A DNA stretch of 64,000 nt from CAWIVH01 sp963839475 (GTDB lineage Bacteria; Acidobacteriota; UBA6911): the NCBI GenBank assembly GCA_963839475.1, contig CAWIVH010000001.1, positions 372,001 to 436,000 on the forward strand, in the 5' to 3' direction. How positions within the stretch are numbered: the stretch's first letter is position 1; each line of letters starts with the position of its first letter. This document shows, piece after piece, positions 1-9,767 of the stretch. Both the position numbers and the translations under genes were made by a program. Below the pieces are notes generated by a model. The model was not told the origin of the DNA. It searched no databases and saw nothing but the letters and a program-made list of their open reading frames with translations.

Positions 1-76
1 GCATTTTGGTCGCAGGGATTAAACTTCGGGAATTCATTCTGATACCAGCACTCGCTTCGCCCTTGGCCGCAAAGAA

Positions 77-3019
77 TTAATAATTTGCGCGCCTCTGCCT
101 TCTTTGCGTCTCTACGATGAATGTTTTGGCGTCTTCGGCACAGATTTCAGAACCAAGGGACTTGGAGCCTGTCCTGACCTGATCCGTATACTCGGTTTCG
201 ATATTTTCGAAAAAAAGCCCCTGGAATTGCCCGGGCTTTAACAGCGGCAATTCCAGTTCAAACCGGTATTCCCGTCCTGGCTCCAGACGGGAAAGATCGG
301 CATAGAAACCGGTGAAGCATCGATCTTCGGGATGGATGGATGAGTACGCCTTCTTCAGCTCCACGGGTTCGCCGTCCAGCCGCAGCTTTACAGCCATTTT
401 GTCGCTCGGTTCGGCGATCTGAACCTGCAGAAGCAGGCGCTCGGGAGCCAGCCACGTCGAACGGTAATCCTCCCGCGTCCACGGTATCGGCCAGGCTTTA
501 CGCCGGGCAGCCAGCTGGTCGAAGATTCGCTGGGGTATCCTGAAACTCCCTCTTTCCGTGGAAGCCCCGCGAAAGTCGGGCCGGTGAGTCAGAAGAGGCT
601 GCATCGGCCCGAAAGGTTCGCCGGCAAACTTCAGCGGAATCGACCGCAATCCGTTTTTCCCGTGCAGTTCGATAGAAGATCCATTGAGCGTTGCGCTTTG
701 CGGTATTTGCCCGGTTTTGAACAAAACCATCAGATCACACCTGCTTCCCATTTCGCCGCGAATGCCGGCAAGTTCCAGAACACCGTGATTCAAGCGGACG
801 CTTCCGGGTGAGTTGAACAGCCAGGGCCCGGATCCTCCCGGAAGTGAGAGCTCGATCACCCGGGCGCCGGCGCCTTCGATTTCGATGGATACCCTGTCGC
901 CATAGCGCCAGAATCCAGCGCCGGGCTTTCCGATCGCCTTCCCTTCCAGGGGATAGAGTTCCTTGAGAAGCACGTTTCCGTTTCCGCCGAAACCTATCGA
1001 ATCGTCGAGCACCAATTCCGCGCTTAGCTTTCGTCCATTGGGATTAAACAGGAAAATGAAGCCCTTGCCGTTGAGGATGGCCGACGTCCCATCAATCCGC
1101 CCGATCGCAGGCTCTGCCAGAATGAAACGGGTGTGACGCAGAATCTCCTTGTTGGCATCGGCCCAATCCAGCCACTTGCGGAACCACTTCAGGTCGCTTT
1201 GCGAAAAGTTTCTATACTCATCCATGTCCCGGGCTGGAATCATGTTGAGAACATTGTTCCAACCCGCCGTGGCGATCGACGAAATCAGAGAGTAGCGCCA
1301 GCCCATATAGTCCCAATCCCTCTGTCGGAAGGGGGCGATGGGCCTTGCCTCGCCGGTCTTTCCCGGAGAATTGAGGCGCGGCATGTCACCGCTTTCGTCG
1401 CTGCGCGGTGTCTGGTGGGTGATAAATCCGGGCATGATTTCCGTCGGGCAAAACTCGTAGTTCCGGTACCAGTAGGCGGTATAGCGCTGGCGATTGGCCG
1501 AAACTCGATCGAAGTGGAGATCGGGGAAATTGACGAAACTTTCAGGCTGCTCATCGGTGCCGGTCGGATGGGGATAGCTTCCCGCCAGCCAGATCCATGG
1601 ACCATAATTCATGTAACTCTGACGCCCGTCAATTACAATATCCGGGAACTCGCGGCGCAGCGACTCGAGAACACGCTTCCAACCCCACCACTGGATATAT
1701 CTCCCCGGGCCCGGATAAGTAAGGAAAGTGTAATCGAAAGCATATCCGCCCAGACCAGCACGCCTTTTGAATGCCGTCAGATATTCGATCAGGAAATCCT
1801 GCAGGCTGCGGAATCCGAGGTTGCCATATTGAGAATTATTGGCGGTAACCAGCCACTCGGGATTCTGCGAAAAGGGCATGACCGGATAGACATAGGCAAC
1901 AAGCCTGACATTTCGCGACCGGGCGTAGTCCAACATTTCCTGAACCGAGTCCGGCACTTTGTCTTTTGCCGGATTCCATTCGTTCCGACGGATCTTCTGC
2001 CCCAACGCAAGCCACAGGAGGTTTTCCCAGTGCCACGAATCGGCACTCTCCTCGCGCCGCGACAGCCCGGAATGAGTCGGCGCGTAAAGAATATTTTCCG
2101 CCCCCATTTCGGAAGCCCGGTCGATAATGCGCTTATATTCGGTCCGTCCTTCAGGAGTTGCTGCATCGATCTGGTAGTCGTTCACGCACCAGCCAACAAA
2201 CATGCGCAGGGGCTTGGAAGGCTGGTAGAGCAGGAAAGCTTTAACGCAGTCGGTAAATGCCCGCACCTCCGCTTCGTCCAGTCCGGGCGATCGCGCCGCG
2301 AGAGGATCGGGGATTTTCCATTCCGGAATCATGGAGCCGGCGATTTCCCTGCCTGTCAGCCCGTAGAGGCCGATGCAGCCGCGGTCGGACTCGAAGGGGC
2401 CATCATCCAGTTTCCAATCCATTTCGGGCGCATAGGAAATGCGAAAAGAATTCGCTTCCCTGCCGGTCTCGAGAAACGGATTTTGCACCAGGGCCATGAC
2501 GCCGGTCCGGTCCAGCAGACGCAGAAAAAGCCCGTATTCATTCGGCGCCTGGCGCAGCCGCGTGGATTTCGCGATGCGAAAATCCGCAACCGGGACGTTC
2601 AGCAGGCTGCGCCAGATTTCGATACGGTCGACCCGGCACCGGTTTGATGGGGAACGGGTTACCTTCAGCTGCTTGCTGACAAACCGCCAGCCTGGGCGGA
2701 GTTCGTAATGGATCTCGATGTCGAAGCCTCTGACGGAATATCGATAAACGGCGCCACTGCCTGTCTTCTGCACCCGAGCCGATCCGGCCGAGTCGTTCGT
2801 CAGCGTTATCCCTTCGAGCGTGATTGAGAACTCATCGGAGCCGAATGCGACTTGCTTTTTGATGGTGCGATCTTGCAGGACCGTCAGTCCGTGTGCCCCC
2901 AATTGAACCGTCATGACATCATTGGAGAGGGTGACGCCGTCAACATTCGCATGACCCCAGGCGGGCGTGCTCGCAAGAAAAAGAAGAAGTGTACAGGCCA
3001 GGCCGGATGCGGGATTCAT
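77..3019 (-). CDS. Secreted glycoside-hydrolase-like protein (TIM barrel plus beta domains)
   Basis: A 980-residue protein with a clear Sec signal peptide at residues 1-22 (hydrophobic run ending near AWGHA), so it is probably periplasmic or secreted. The N-terminal ~260 residues look like a beta-sandwich. Residues ~270-600 read like a (beta/alpha)8 barrel, with strands such as LVAYVYPV and the segment GYAFDYTFLTYPG near residue 425, whose Asp is a candidate catalytic or sugar-binding residue. A C-terminal beta-rich part follows. The layout recalls clan GH-D alpha-galactosidase-like enzymes, but I cannot name a family. The last residues (basic QRRQRR tail) are encoded by a CGCAAAG-rich repeat-like stretch and may be a readthrough tail. 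Real gene: confident; enzymatic class: inferred only. Confidence 0.75.
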   Translation of the reverse strand: MNPASGLACTLLLFLASTPAWGHANVDGVTLSNDVMTVQLGAHGLTVLQDRTIKKQVAFGSDEFSITLEGITLTNDSAGSARVQKTGSGAVYRYSVRGFDIEIHYELRPGWRFVSKQLKVTRSPSNRCRVDRIEIWRSLLNVPVADFRIAKSTRLRQAPNEYGLFLRLLDRTGVMALVQNPFLETGREANSFRISYAPEMDWKLDDGPFESDRGCIGLYGLTGREIAGSMIPEWKIPDPLAARSPGLDEAEVRAFTDCVKAFLLYQPSKPLRMFVGWCVNDYQIDAATPEGRTEYKRIIDRASEMGAENILYAPTHSGLSRREESADSWHWENLLWLALGQKIRRNEWNPAKDKVPDSVQEMLDYARSRNVRLVAYVYPVMPFSQNPEWLVTANNSQYGNLGFRSLQDFLIEYLTAFKRRAGLGGYAFDYTFLTYPGPGRYIQWWGWKRVLESLRREFPDIVIDGRQSYMNYGPWIWLAGSYPHPTGTDEQPESFVNFPDLHFDRVSANRQRYTAYWYRNYEFCPTEIMPGFITHQTPRSDESGDMPRLNSPGKTGEARPIAPFRQRDWDYMGWRYSLISSIATAGWNNVLNMIPARDMDEYRNFSQSDLKWFRKWLDWADANKEILRHTRFILAEPAIGRIDGTSAILNGKGFIFLFNPNGRKLSAELVLDDSIGFGGNGNVLLKELYPLEGKAIGKPGAGFWRYGDRVSIEIEGAGARVIELSLPGGSGPWLFNSPGSVRLNHGVLELAGIRGEMGSRCDLMVLFKTGQIPQSATLNGSSIELHGKNGLRSIPLKFAGEPFGPMQPLLTHRPDFRGASTERGSFRIPQRIFDQLAARRKAWPIPWTREDYRSTWLAPERLLLQVQIAEPSDKMAVKLRLDGEPVELKKAYSSIHPEDRCFTGFYADLSRLEPGREYRFELELPLLKPGQFQGLFFENIETEYTDQVRTGSKSLGSEICAEDAKTFIVETQRRQRRANY

Positions 3020-3111
3020 GCTTCGAACTCCTGCTTCATTGCGACATCCATGATTCCTGCCGTGATCTTATAACCGCGAAGCCTCGAAGAACGCAAAGCC
3101 GAAAATAAAGC

Positions 3112-3164
3112 GCATCTAAAACAAAACGCGGGTGAGGTGGATCCATAGTCCGCCTCACCCGCGT
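3112..3164 (-). terminator. Rho-independent terminator of nifJ
   Basis: A 12-bp perfect stem pairs 3126-3137 (ACGCGGGTGAGG) with 3153-3164. Read on the minus strand it is followed by a T-rich run (TTTTGTTTTA). It lies 26 bases past the nifJ stop, the right place and orientation for an intrinsic terminator. Confidence 0.8.
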
Positions 3165-3190
3165 TCGGAAGATCTCTGATTCGCCGAAGC

Positions 3191-6100
3191 CTACTTCGTG
3201 GTACCCACTGGAACCGGCTTCGCCTCTTCCTTCTTCGAAGCGTCGCTATAATCGAGCGCCGCCAGCTGACGATAGAACTGATAACGCGCCTGAGCATCCT
3301 TCTGGGCCAGTTCGATCAGCCGCTTGGCTTCCGCGGGCTGGCTCATGGTCAGCATTTTGTAACGCGTTTCGTTGTAGGCGTAATCCTTCATCGGGATGCT
3401 GGGGGCCTTCGAATCCAGCTGCAGCGGATTCTTCCCTTCGGCCGTGAGACGGGGATCGTACCGGTAGAGCGGCCAGTGCCCGCTGTTTACCGCCGCCTTC
3501 TGATTCTGCATGCCCGTGGTCATGTTGATGCCGTGGGCGATGCAGTGGCTGTAGGCGATGATGATCGACGGCCCGTCGTAGGACTCGGCTTCGAGGAAGG
3601 CTTTGACGCACTGCTGGTCATTGGCTCCCATGGCGACCATCGCCACGTAGACGTTGCCGTAATTGATGGCGTGCAGTCCCAGATCCTTCTTTCCAACCGG
3701 CTTTCCGCCCGCCGCGAATTTGGCAACGGCGCCGCGCGGAGTGGATTTCGACATCTGACCGCCGGTATTCGAGTAAACCTCGGTGTCGAGCACCAGGATG
3801 TTGACGTTGCGTCCGGAAGCGATAACATGGTCGAGCCCGCCGTAGCCGATATCATAGGCCCAGCCGTCTCCGCCCACGATCCAGACACTCTTCTTCACGA
3901 GGTAATCGGCGACGCTCAAAAGGTTTTTCGCATCGTCGGAATTATTCCCTTCGAGAGCAGCGCGAAGCTTCGTGACACGCTCCCTCTGGTCATAAATCCC
4001 CGCCTCATCGGACTGATCCGCCTTCAAAATGCCGTCTGCCAGCTCGTCGCCCAGAGTCGACCGCAGCCTTTCGACCAGCTCCATGGCCAGCTGATTGTGC
4101 TTGTCGATGGTCAGGCGATACCCGAACCCGAACTCGGCATTGTCCTCGAAAAGGGAGTTGTTCCAGGCCGGTCCGCGCCCTTCCTTGTTTTTCGTCCAGG
4201 GCGTGGTGGGGAGGTTGCCGCCGTAAATGGAGGAGCAGCCCGTGGCATTGGCCACGATCGACCGATCGCCGAACAGTTGGGTCATCAGCTTGACATAGGG
4301 GGTTTCGCCGCAGCCGGAGCAGGCGCCCGAATACTCGAATAAAGGCTGCAACAACTGGTTGGCCTTGATGCTGCTCATCCTCACCAGCCTGCGGTCGTAT
4401 TCCGGAAGATCCAGGAAGAAGGAGTAGTTCTCCCGCTCCGAGTTCCGGATTGGAAGCTGGGGAACCATGTTGATCGCCTTGAGCCTGGTCTCTTTCTTGT
4501 TCTTCACCGGGCAGACATCTACGCAGAGGCCGCAACCGGTGCAATCCTCGGGAGCGACCTGCACCGTATAGGCCATGCCGGGAAGGAATTCGTTCCCTTT
4601 TGCCTTCATGTGCTTGAAGGTCGCAGGAGCACTTGCGACCAGCTTCTCGTCATAGGCCTTGATGCGGATGGCGGCGTGCGGGCAAACCAGGGCGCACTTG
4701 CCGCACTGGATGCATATCTCATTATCCCAGGCGGGAATTTCGAGTGCGATGTTCCGCTTATCCCACTGGGCGGTCGCGGTGGGGAAGGTCCCATCCACGG
4801 GGAAAGCGCTTACCGGCAGGCTGTCGCCGTATCCGGCAATGATCCTTCCGAGCACATTCCGCACGAAGTCCGGGGCTTCAGGCGATACCACCGGGGGCTT
4901 TTCGATCTGGCTGTCGGCGACGGCCGGAACCTTGACTTCGTGGAGGTTGGCGAGGGTCTGTTCGACGGCCTCAAAGTTCTTGCGGACGATTTCCGGTCCT
5001 TTGCCGCCGTAAGTCTTCTTGATAGAGCTCTTGATGCTTTCGATGGCTTCATCGCGCGGCAGGACGCCGGAGATTGCGAAGAAGCAGGTCTGCATGATGG
5101 TGTTGACGCGGGCGCCCATCCCGGTATCTTTCGCAACCTTGTAGCCGTCGATTACGAAGAAGCGGATCTTCTTCTCGAGGATCTGCGTCTGAACACTGCG
5201 CGGGATTTTGCTCCAGACCTCCTCGGGGCCGAACGGGCTGTTGAGCAGGAAGGTCGCTCCCGGCACGGCATCTTTGAGCATGTCGTACTTCTCGAGGAAG
5301 ACAAACTGGTGGCAGGCGATGAAGTTGGCCTTATTTACCAGGTAGGTGGAGTGAATCGGCTTGGGCCCGAAGCGAAGGTGGGATACGGTCACCGTGCCCG
5401 CCTTGCGCGAGTCGTAAACGAAATAACCCTGCGCGTAGTTCGGTGTGTCCTCCCCGATGATCTTGATCGAATTCTTGTTGGCTCCTACCGTGCCGTCGGC
5501 GCCGAGGCCGTAGAAAAGAGCGCGAACCACGTCGTCCCCTTCAGTGGTGAACGTCGTGTCGTATTCGAGCGATGTGCGAGTGACATCGTCCACAATGCCG
5601 ACCGTGAAGTGGTTCTTCGGATTGTCCTTCTTGAGCTCGTCGAATACACCCTTCACCTCGGCCGGGGTGAATTCCTTGGAGGAAAGCCCGTATCGGCCGC
5701 CGATGACCCTGGGATGGGAAGGGAGGGCATTGGTCCCATTCATAAAACATTCGCTGATTGCGGTAATCACATCCTGGTACAACGGCTCGCCGGCGCCTCC
5801 CGGTTCCTTGGTCCGGTCGAGGACAGCGATTTTTTTTGTGGTCGCAGGCAGCGATTTCATGAAGGCCTCGGCGGAGAAGGGCCTGTACAGCCGGACTTTC
5901 ACAAGACCGATCTTTTCTCCGCGTGCTGCAAGGTACTCGACCGCTTCCTGGGCCGCTTCCGCTCCCGAGCCCATCATGACGATGACCCTCTCCGCGTCCG
6001 GGGCGCCGAGGTAGTCAAACAGGTGATACTGGCGGCCGACGACGGCGGCGAATTTGTCCATCGCCTTCTGCACGGCGGCAGGCGCGTCCAGATAGAACTG

Positions 6101-6799
6101 GTTGCAGGCCTCGCGAGCCTGGAAGAAAACATCGGGGTTCTGCGCCGTGCCGCGCAAAACCGGATTTTCGGGAGTCAGGCGCCGGCTGCGATGCTTGCGC
6201 ACCAGCTCGTCGTCGATCATCGCCCGAATATCTTCCTCGGCCAGCTGTTCGATCTTCATTACTTCGTGGGAACTACGGAAGCCATCGAAAAAATGAACAA
6301 ACGGCACCCGCGCCTCGAGCGTGGCAGCCTGTGAGATCAGCGCGAAATCCATGATCTCCTGAATGGAATTGGAGGCGATCATTCCCCATCCCGTTGTCCG
6401 GGTTGCCATGACGTCGCTGTGATCTCCGAAAATGGAGAGCGCGTGAGTCGCGACCGTTCGTGCCGAGACATGAAACACGGTCGAGGTGAGCTCCCCGGCG
6501 ATCTTGAACATGTTGGGGATCATCAGCAGCAGGCCTTGCGCCGCTGTAAATGTCGTAGTCAAAGCTCCGGTCTGAAGCGCGCCGTGGACCGCACCAGCGG
6601 CGCCGCCTTCACTCTGGAGTTCGCTTACCGAGGGGACCGTGCCCCAGATGTTTTTAATACCCTCTGCAGACCAGGCGTCCGACCACTCGCCCATAGGCGA
6701 TGAGGGTGTAATCGGATAAATGGCGATTACTTCATTGGTTCTATAGGCAACATAGGCTGCCGCTTCGTTGCCGTCGATTGTTACCATTTCTCTCTTCAT
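3191..6799 (-). CDS. nifJ: Pyruvate:ferredoxin (flavodoxin) oxidoreductase
   Basis: Full-length single-chain PFOR of 1202 residues; the family is usually about 1170-1200. It decarboxylates pyruvate oxidatively with CoA to acetyl-CoA, CO2 and reduced ferredoxin in the cytoplasm. The N-terminal domain has the pyruvate-binding YPITPSSPMGE segment. Two 4Fe-4S motifs, CIQCGKCALVCP (~693) and CTGCGLCVDVCP (~755), are followed by the proximal-cluster CSGCGE (~825) and the TPP site GGDGWAYDIGYGG (~977), then EVYSNTGGQMSKSTP. The start follows AAGGTGGG; an alternative ATG lies four codons inside. It sits downstream of a second 2-oxoacid oxidoreductase operon on the same strand, so both enzymes may feed one ferredoxin pool. 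A terminator follows. Confidence 0.97.
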   Translation of the reverse strand: MKREMVTIDGNEAAAYVAYRTNEVIAIYPITPSSPMGEWSDAWSAEGIKNIWGTVPSVSELQSEGGAAGAVHGALQTGALTTTFTAAQGLLLMIPNMFKIAGELTSTVFHVSARTVATHALSIFGDHSDVMATRTTGWGMIASNSIQEIMDFALISQAATLEARVPFVHFFDGFRSSHEVMKIEQLAEEDIRAMIDDELVRKHRSRRLTPENPVLRGTAQNPDVFFQAREACNQFYLDAPAAVQKAMDKFAAVVGRQYHLFDYLGAPDAERVIVMMGSGAEAAQEAVEYLAARGEKIGLVKVRLYRPFSAEAFMKSLPATTKKIAVLDRTKEPGGAGEPLYQDVITAISECFMNGTNALPSHPRVIGGRYGLSSKEFTPAEVKGVFDELKKDNPKNHFTVGIVDDVTRTSLEYDTTFTTEGDDVVRALFYGLGADGTVGANKNSIKIIGEDTPNYAQGYFVYDSRKAGTVTVSHLRFGPKPIHSTYLVNKANFIACHQFVFLEKYDMLKDAVPGATFLLNSPFGPEEVWSKIPRSVQTQILEKKIRFFVIDGYKVAKDTGMGARVNTIMQTCFFAISGVLPRDEAIESIKSSIKKTYGGKGPEIVRKNFEAVEQTLANLHEVKVPAVADSQIEKPPVVSPEAPDFVRNVLGRIIAGYGDSLPVSAFPVDGTFPTATAQWDKRNIALEIPAWDNEICIQCGKCALVCPHAAIRIKAYDEKLVASAPATFKHMKAKGNEFLPGMAYTVQVAPEDCTGCGLCVDVCPVKNKKETRLKAINMVPQLPIRNSERENYSFFLDLPEYDRRLVRMSSIKANQLLQPLFEYSGACSGCGETPYVKLMTQLFGDRSIVANATGCSSIYGGNLPTTPWTKNKEGRGPAWNNSLFEDNAEFGFGYRLTIDKHNQLAMELVERLRSTLGDELADGILKADQSDEAGIYDQRERVTKLRAALEGNNSDDAKNLLSVADYLVKKSVWIVGGDGWAYDIGYGGLDHVIASGRNVNILVLDTEVYSNTGGQMSKSTPRGAVAKFAAGGKPVGKKDLGLHAINYGNVYVAMVAMGANDQQCVKAFLEAESYDGPSIIIAYSHCIAHGINMTTGMQNQKAAVNSGHWPLYRYDPRLTAEGKNPLQLDSKAPSIPMKDYAYNETRYKMLTMSQPAEAKRLIELAQKDAQARYQFYRQLAALDYSDASKKEEAKPVPVGTTK

Positions 6800-6820
6800 G
6801 TTCCCACCTTATGTAATGAA

Positions 6821-6849
6821 TAAATAAAAGACACAGCTTAAGAGTCCAA
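6821..6849 (-). promoter_or_regulatory. Possible sigma-70-type promoter of nifJ
   Basis: On the minus strand TTGGAC (6844-6849) and TATTTA (6821-6826) are separated by 17 bases and lie about 25 bases ahead of the nifJ start. The match is partial and the region is AT-rich, so this is only a suggestion. Confidence 0.3.
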
Positions 6850-7010
6850 AACCTACATTATGACGCAAAATGGATCAAAAATGGAAGCAGGGACTCCTCT
6901 ATTTCGCGGCAAAGGCGATGCTGCATAAATCGGAGCACAAACTGGCGTTTGTCATTCTGCGCCCCCATCAGCGGCACCGCATTGCATGAATCATGGTTGC
7001 CGTCGCCATT

Positions 7011-8429
7011 TTATTGCGCCGCCGCTAGTTCCTGGCCCTTCCGGATGGCTTCCCGGTTGATCATGAGCAGATCCGGGCGCATGCCATAGTGGCTCAGTGA
7101 CGAAAGGATCGATTCGGGGTCCAGCGCCCCAGTCGCCTGGAGAAACGCCCCCACCATCACCATGTTGGCAGCTTTGGGATTGCCGGCGTCGTTGGCGGCT
7201 TCGGTTGCAGGCACCCTTAGGACCCGGATATCGGTCCGATCGATCGCCTTCCGGACCATCGACGAGTTGATCATCAGCAAGCCCCCGGGATCCAGCTCGG
7301 GGGCAAACTTGTCGACCGACGGCTCGTTAAAAGCCATCAGTGCCGATGGGCGGTTAATCATCGGGGAAGGAATGCTGTCCTTGGACAACCGCACGTGGCA
7401 GTGGGCGGTTCCACCGCGCATCTCCGGACCATAGGAAGGGATCCAGGAAACCTGCAGCCCTTCCCTCATGCCGGCTTCCGCCAGGACGATGCCGGAAAAC
7501 AAGATACCCTGCCCGCCGAATCCGCTGATCTTCATCGCAATGGGGGGATACGTGCCCCGGGCAACGGTTCCGGGCTCAACCGCGACAGAGGCCTCGGAAC
7601 CAGCTGCCGCCTTCAGGCTGAACCGGCCGCTCAGGGCCCCAACTTCGGAAGCCCCCATGCTTTCCTTGCGCTCTTTATAAACGCCGAGCGGAAAGATCGG
7701 GAACATCGTTTTTTCGACCCACTTGATCGTGTCAGGCGGGCTCATCTTCCATCCCGTAGGGCAGGCGGTCAGGATCTCGACAAAGGAGAATCCTCGCCCC
7801 TCGATCTGGATTTTCAGAGCCTTCATCACGGCTTTGCGGGCTCTCATGTGCTGTTTTGCATCCGTGAGCGCCACCCTTTCGATGTAGACGGGAGCCTCGA
7901 GCGTCGAGAGCAATTCGCACATGCGGAGCGGGTACCCCTCGTGGCTGCCGGACCGGCCACGGGGAGAAGTGGAGGTTCGGGCGCCGAGGGGGGTAGTCGG
8001 CGCCATTTGGCCGCCGGTCATTCCATAAATGCCGTTATTGATGAAAAAAACCGTGATGTTTTCGCCGCGGTTGGCTGCGTGAAGGATCTCATTGCCGCCT
8101 ATGGCGGCCAGGTCGCCATCCCCCTGGTAGCAAAGCACGATGCTTTCCGGCCGCACGCGCTTGACTCCGGTTGCAACCGCCGGGGCGCGGCCGTGGGCAG
8201 CCTGGATGTTGCCCACATCGAGGTAGTAATACGCAAAGACGGAACAGCCCACAGGATTCACCAGGATGGTTCTGTCCTGGATTCCCAGTTCATCGATCGC
8301 CTCCGCGATCAACTTGTGCAGAACCCCGTGACCACACCCGGGGCAATAATGGGTGGTTTCGAGATCGCCGCCCTTGCGCTCGAACAAATCGTAAAAGCTT
8401 ACCGGCTTACTATGCGTAGTCTCCCACAC
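7011..8429 (-). CDS. korB: 2-oxoacid:ferredoxin oxidoreductase, fused beta (TPP) and gamma subunits
   Basis: The N-terminal ~270 residues are a KorB/VorA-type TPP subunit: CPGCGHG, GCSVFAYYYLD, then the TPP/Mg site YQGDGDLAAIGGNE and NNGIYGMTGGQMAPTTP. After a low-complexity linker (~residues 275-305) comes a gamma domain: KISGFGGQGILFSG and SYGPEMRGGTAHCHV. These are usually two genes (korB, korC), so this is a natural fusion of about 472 residues. I prefer a GTG start at 8429, seven bases after GGAG and overlapping the korA end by 20 bases; an upstream in-frame start at 8465 is less likely. With korA and the ferredoxin subunit it forms a four-domain enzyme for 2-oxoglutarate or branched-chain 2-oxoacids; the substrate cannot be read from sequence. 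Confidence 0.93.
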   Translation of the reverse strand: MWETTHSKPVSFYDLFERKGGDLETTHYCPGCGHGVLHKLIAEAIDELGIQDRTILVNPVGCSVFAYYYLDVGNIQAAHGRAPAVATGVKRVRPESIVLCYQGDGDLAAIGGNEILHAANRGENITVFFINNGIYGMTGGQMAPTTPLGARTSTSPRGRSGSHEGYPLRMCELLSTLEAPVYIERVALTDAKQHMRARKAVMKALKIQIEGRGFSFVEILTACPTGWKMSPPDTIKWVEKTMFPIFPLGVYKERKESMGASEVGALSGRFSLKAAAGSEASVAVEPGTVARGTYPPIAMKISGFGGQGILFSGIVLAEAGMREGLQVSWIPSYGPEMRGGTAHCHVRLSKDSIPSPMINRPSALMAFNEPSVDKFAPELDPGGLLMINSSMVRKAIDRTDIRVLRVPATEAANDAGNPKAANMVMVGAFLQATGALDPESILSSLSHYGMRPDLLMINREAIRKGQELAAAQ

Positions 8430-9474
8430 ACCGCATCTCCATTTTCTTGATTGCAGCGAAGACATCTTCTGCAGTCGGAATCATGCCGCCAGTCCGGTTC
8501 GTCAGCTGCACCGGCACCTTGCCGTTGACGGCAAGGCGGACATCTTCTATCAGCTGCCCGCAGCTCAACTCCACCACCATAGCCGACTGGATCCCGGCCG
8601 ACAATTCCCCAATGCGCCCGGCCGGGAACGGATACAGCGTAACCGGACGCAACAGCCCTGCCTTGATTCCATCTGCGCGGGCCAATTCCACTGCAGCGCG
8701 GGAAACCCGGCTGCTGATGCCGTATGCTACAAGCAGGATCTCAGCATCGCCGGTCGAATATTCCTCCCACGTGCATTCTGCTCTTTCGATTTCAAGGTAT
8801 TTCGCGAAAAGATGATTGATGTGCCGTTCCAGCTCTTCGTGTTCCAGAAAAATAGAAGTGATTAGGTTTTTCCGGGTTGCGGCGACCCCAGTGACAGCCC
8901 AGGGTTTGTCGGGCGGCAGCGGCAAATCAGCCGGAAGTTCCACCGGTTCCATCATTTGGCCGAGAACTCCGTCTGCCAATATCACGACCGGGTTGCGATA
9001 GCGGTCCGCCAATTCGAAACCGCGGATCGTCAAATCGCACATCTCCTGAACGCTGTTGGGGGCCAGCACGATGTTACGATAGTTGCCGTGGCCGCCTCCC
9101 TTGACCATCTGCAGATAGTCGCTCTGTTCGGGGCCGATATTACCCAGCCCCGGCCCGCCACGCATGATGTCCACAACGACGCAAGGCAATTCGGATCCGG
9201 CCAGGTAGGAGAAGCCTTCCTGCATCAGGCTTATGCCGGGACCCGAAGATGCCGTCATGCACCGCACCCCCGAAGATGCCGCACCATAAACCATTTGGAT
9301 GGCGCCGATTTCGCTTTCAGCCTGCACAAATACGCCGTCCGCTTCGGGAAGGTAGATCGATGCCGCTTCTGCAATTTCGCTGGCTGGAGTTATGGGATAG
9401 CCGAAGAAAGCCCGGCATCCGGCTGCGACGGCAGCATGGATCACCGCTTCATTTCCCTTCATCAATTCGCGCAT
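8410..9474 (-). CDS. korA: 2-oxoacid:ferredoxin oxidoreductase alpha subunit (KorA/VorB type)
   Basis: A 354-residue alpha subunit beginning MRELMKGNEAVIHAA, with the family segments FGYPITPASEI, QAESEIGAIQMVYGAA, TASSGPGISLMQEG and MRGGPGLGN. It binds the 2-oxoacid and pairs with the TPP subunit encoded next to it. The ATG at 9474 follows GAGGGGG; a TTG five codons upstream overlaps that ribosome-binding site and is rejected. Gene order is ferredoxin, alpha, beta-gamma with 11-base spacing and a 20-base overlap, a tight operon. The VorB-like N-terminus hints at branched-chain 2-oxoacids (valine-type), but 2-oxoglutarate is equally possible. Confidence 0.92.
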   Translation of the reverse strand: MRELMKGNEAVIHAAVAAGCRAFFGYPITPASEIAEAASIYLPEADGVFVQAESEIGAIQMVYGAASSGVRCMTASSGPGISLMQEGFSYLAGSELPCVVVDIMRGGPGLGNIGPEQSDYLQMVKGGGHGNYRNIVLAPNSVQEMCDLTIRGFELADRYRNPVVILADGVLGQMMEPVELPADLPLPPDKPWAVTGVAATRKNLITSIFLEHEELERHINHLFAKYLEIERAECTWEEYSTGDAEILLVAYGISSRVSRAAVELARADGIKAGLLRPVTLYPFPAGRIGELSAGIQSAMVVELSCGQLIEDVRLAVNGKVPVQLTNRTGGMIPTAEDVFAAIKKMEMRCVGDYA

Positions 9475-9485
9475 GGAACGCCCCC

Positions 9486-9767
9486 TCAAACCTGTGCCGG
9501 AGCGGATTGCGCCGGACGGTTGCTCGACGCCGCTGCGTTGATGTTCTTGCTTTTATGGACGACGATGGCTCCGGGCTCGGGACAGACGTAAAAACAGATG
9601 CCGCAACCGGTGCAGCCGGAACCTTTATAGGATACTGCGTAATAGCCCTGGCGATTAAGAAAATGGCTCTGGCTCAAAACCGCCGGAGGACAAGCAACGA
9701 CGCAAAGACAGCAGCCCTTACACAGGTGAGCGTTAATAATCACTTCACCACGATCCGCATTGCCCAT
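9486..9767 (-). CDS. korD: 2-oxoacid:ferredoxin oxidoreductase ferredoxin (delta) subunit
   Basis: A 93-residue protein with two 4Fe-4S motifs, CKGCCLCVVACP and CTGCGICFYVCP, matching the small electron-transfer subunit of four-subunit oxoacid oxidoreductases. The start MGNADRGEV at 9767 is preceded by GGGGGAG; the longer reading frame to 9842 lacks such a site. The C-terminal ~20 residues (NAAASSNRPAQSAPAQV) are low-complexity and probably disordered. First gene of the operon with korA and the beta-gamma fusion. Confidence 0.9.
   Translation of the reverse strand: MGNADRGEVIINAHLCKGCCLCVVACPPAVLSQSHFLNRQGYYAVSYKGSGCTGCGICFYVCPEPGAIVVHKSKNINAAASSNRPAQSAPAQV

Noticed and set aside
1133..2647. 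504-codon open frame on the plus strand in the secreted hydrolase
   Set aside because: Antisense shadow without start signals; the minus-strand protein has a signal peptide and coherent domains.
4610..6334. 574-codon open frame on the plus strand over nifJ
   Set aside because: Antisense shadow in GC-rich coding DNA; nifJ on the other strand is full length and unmistakable.
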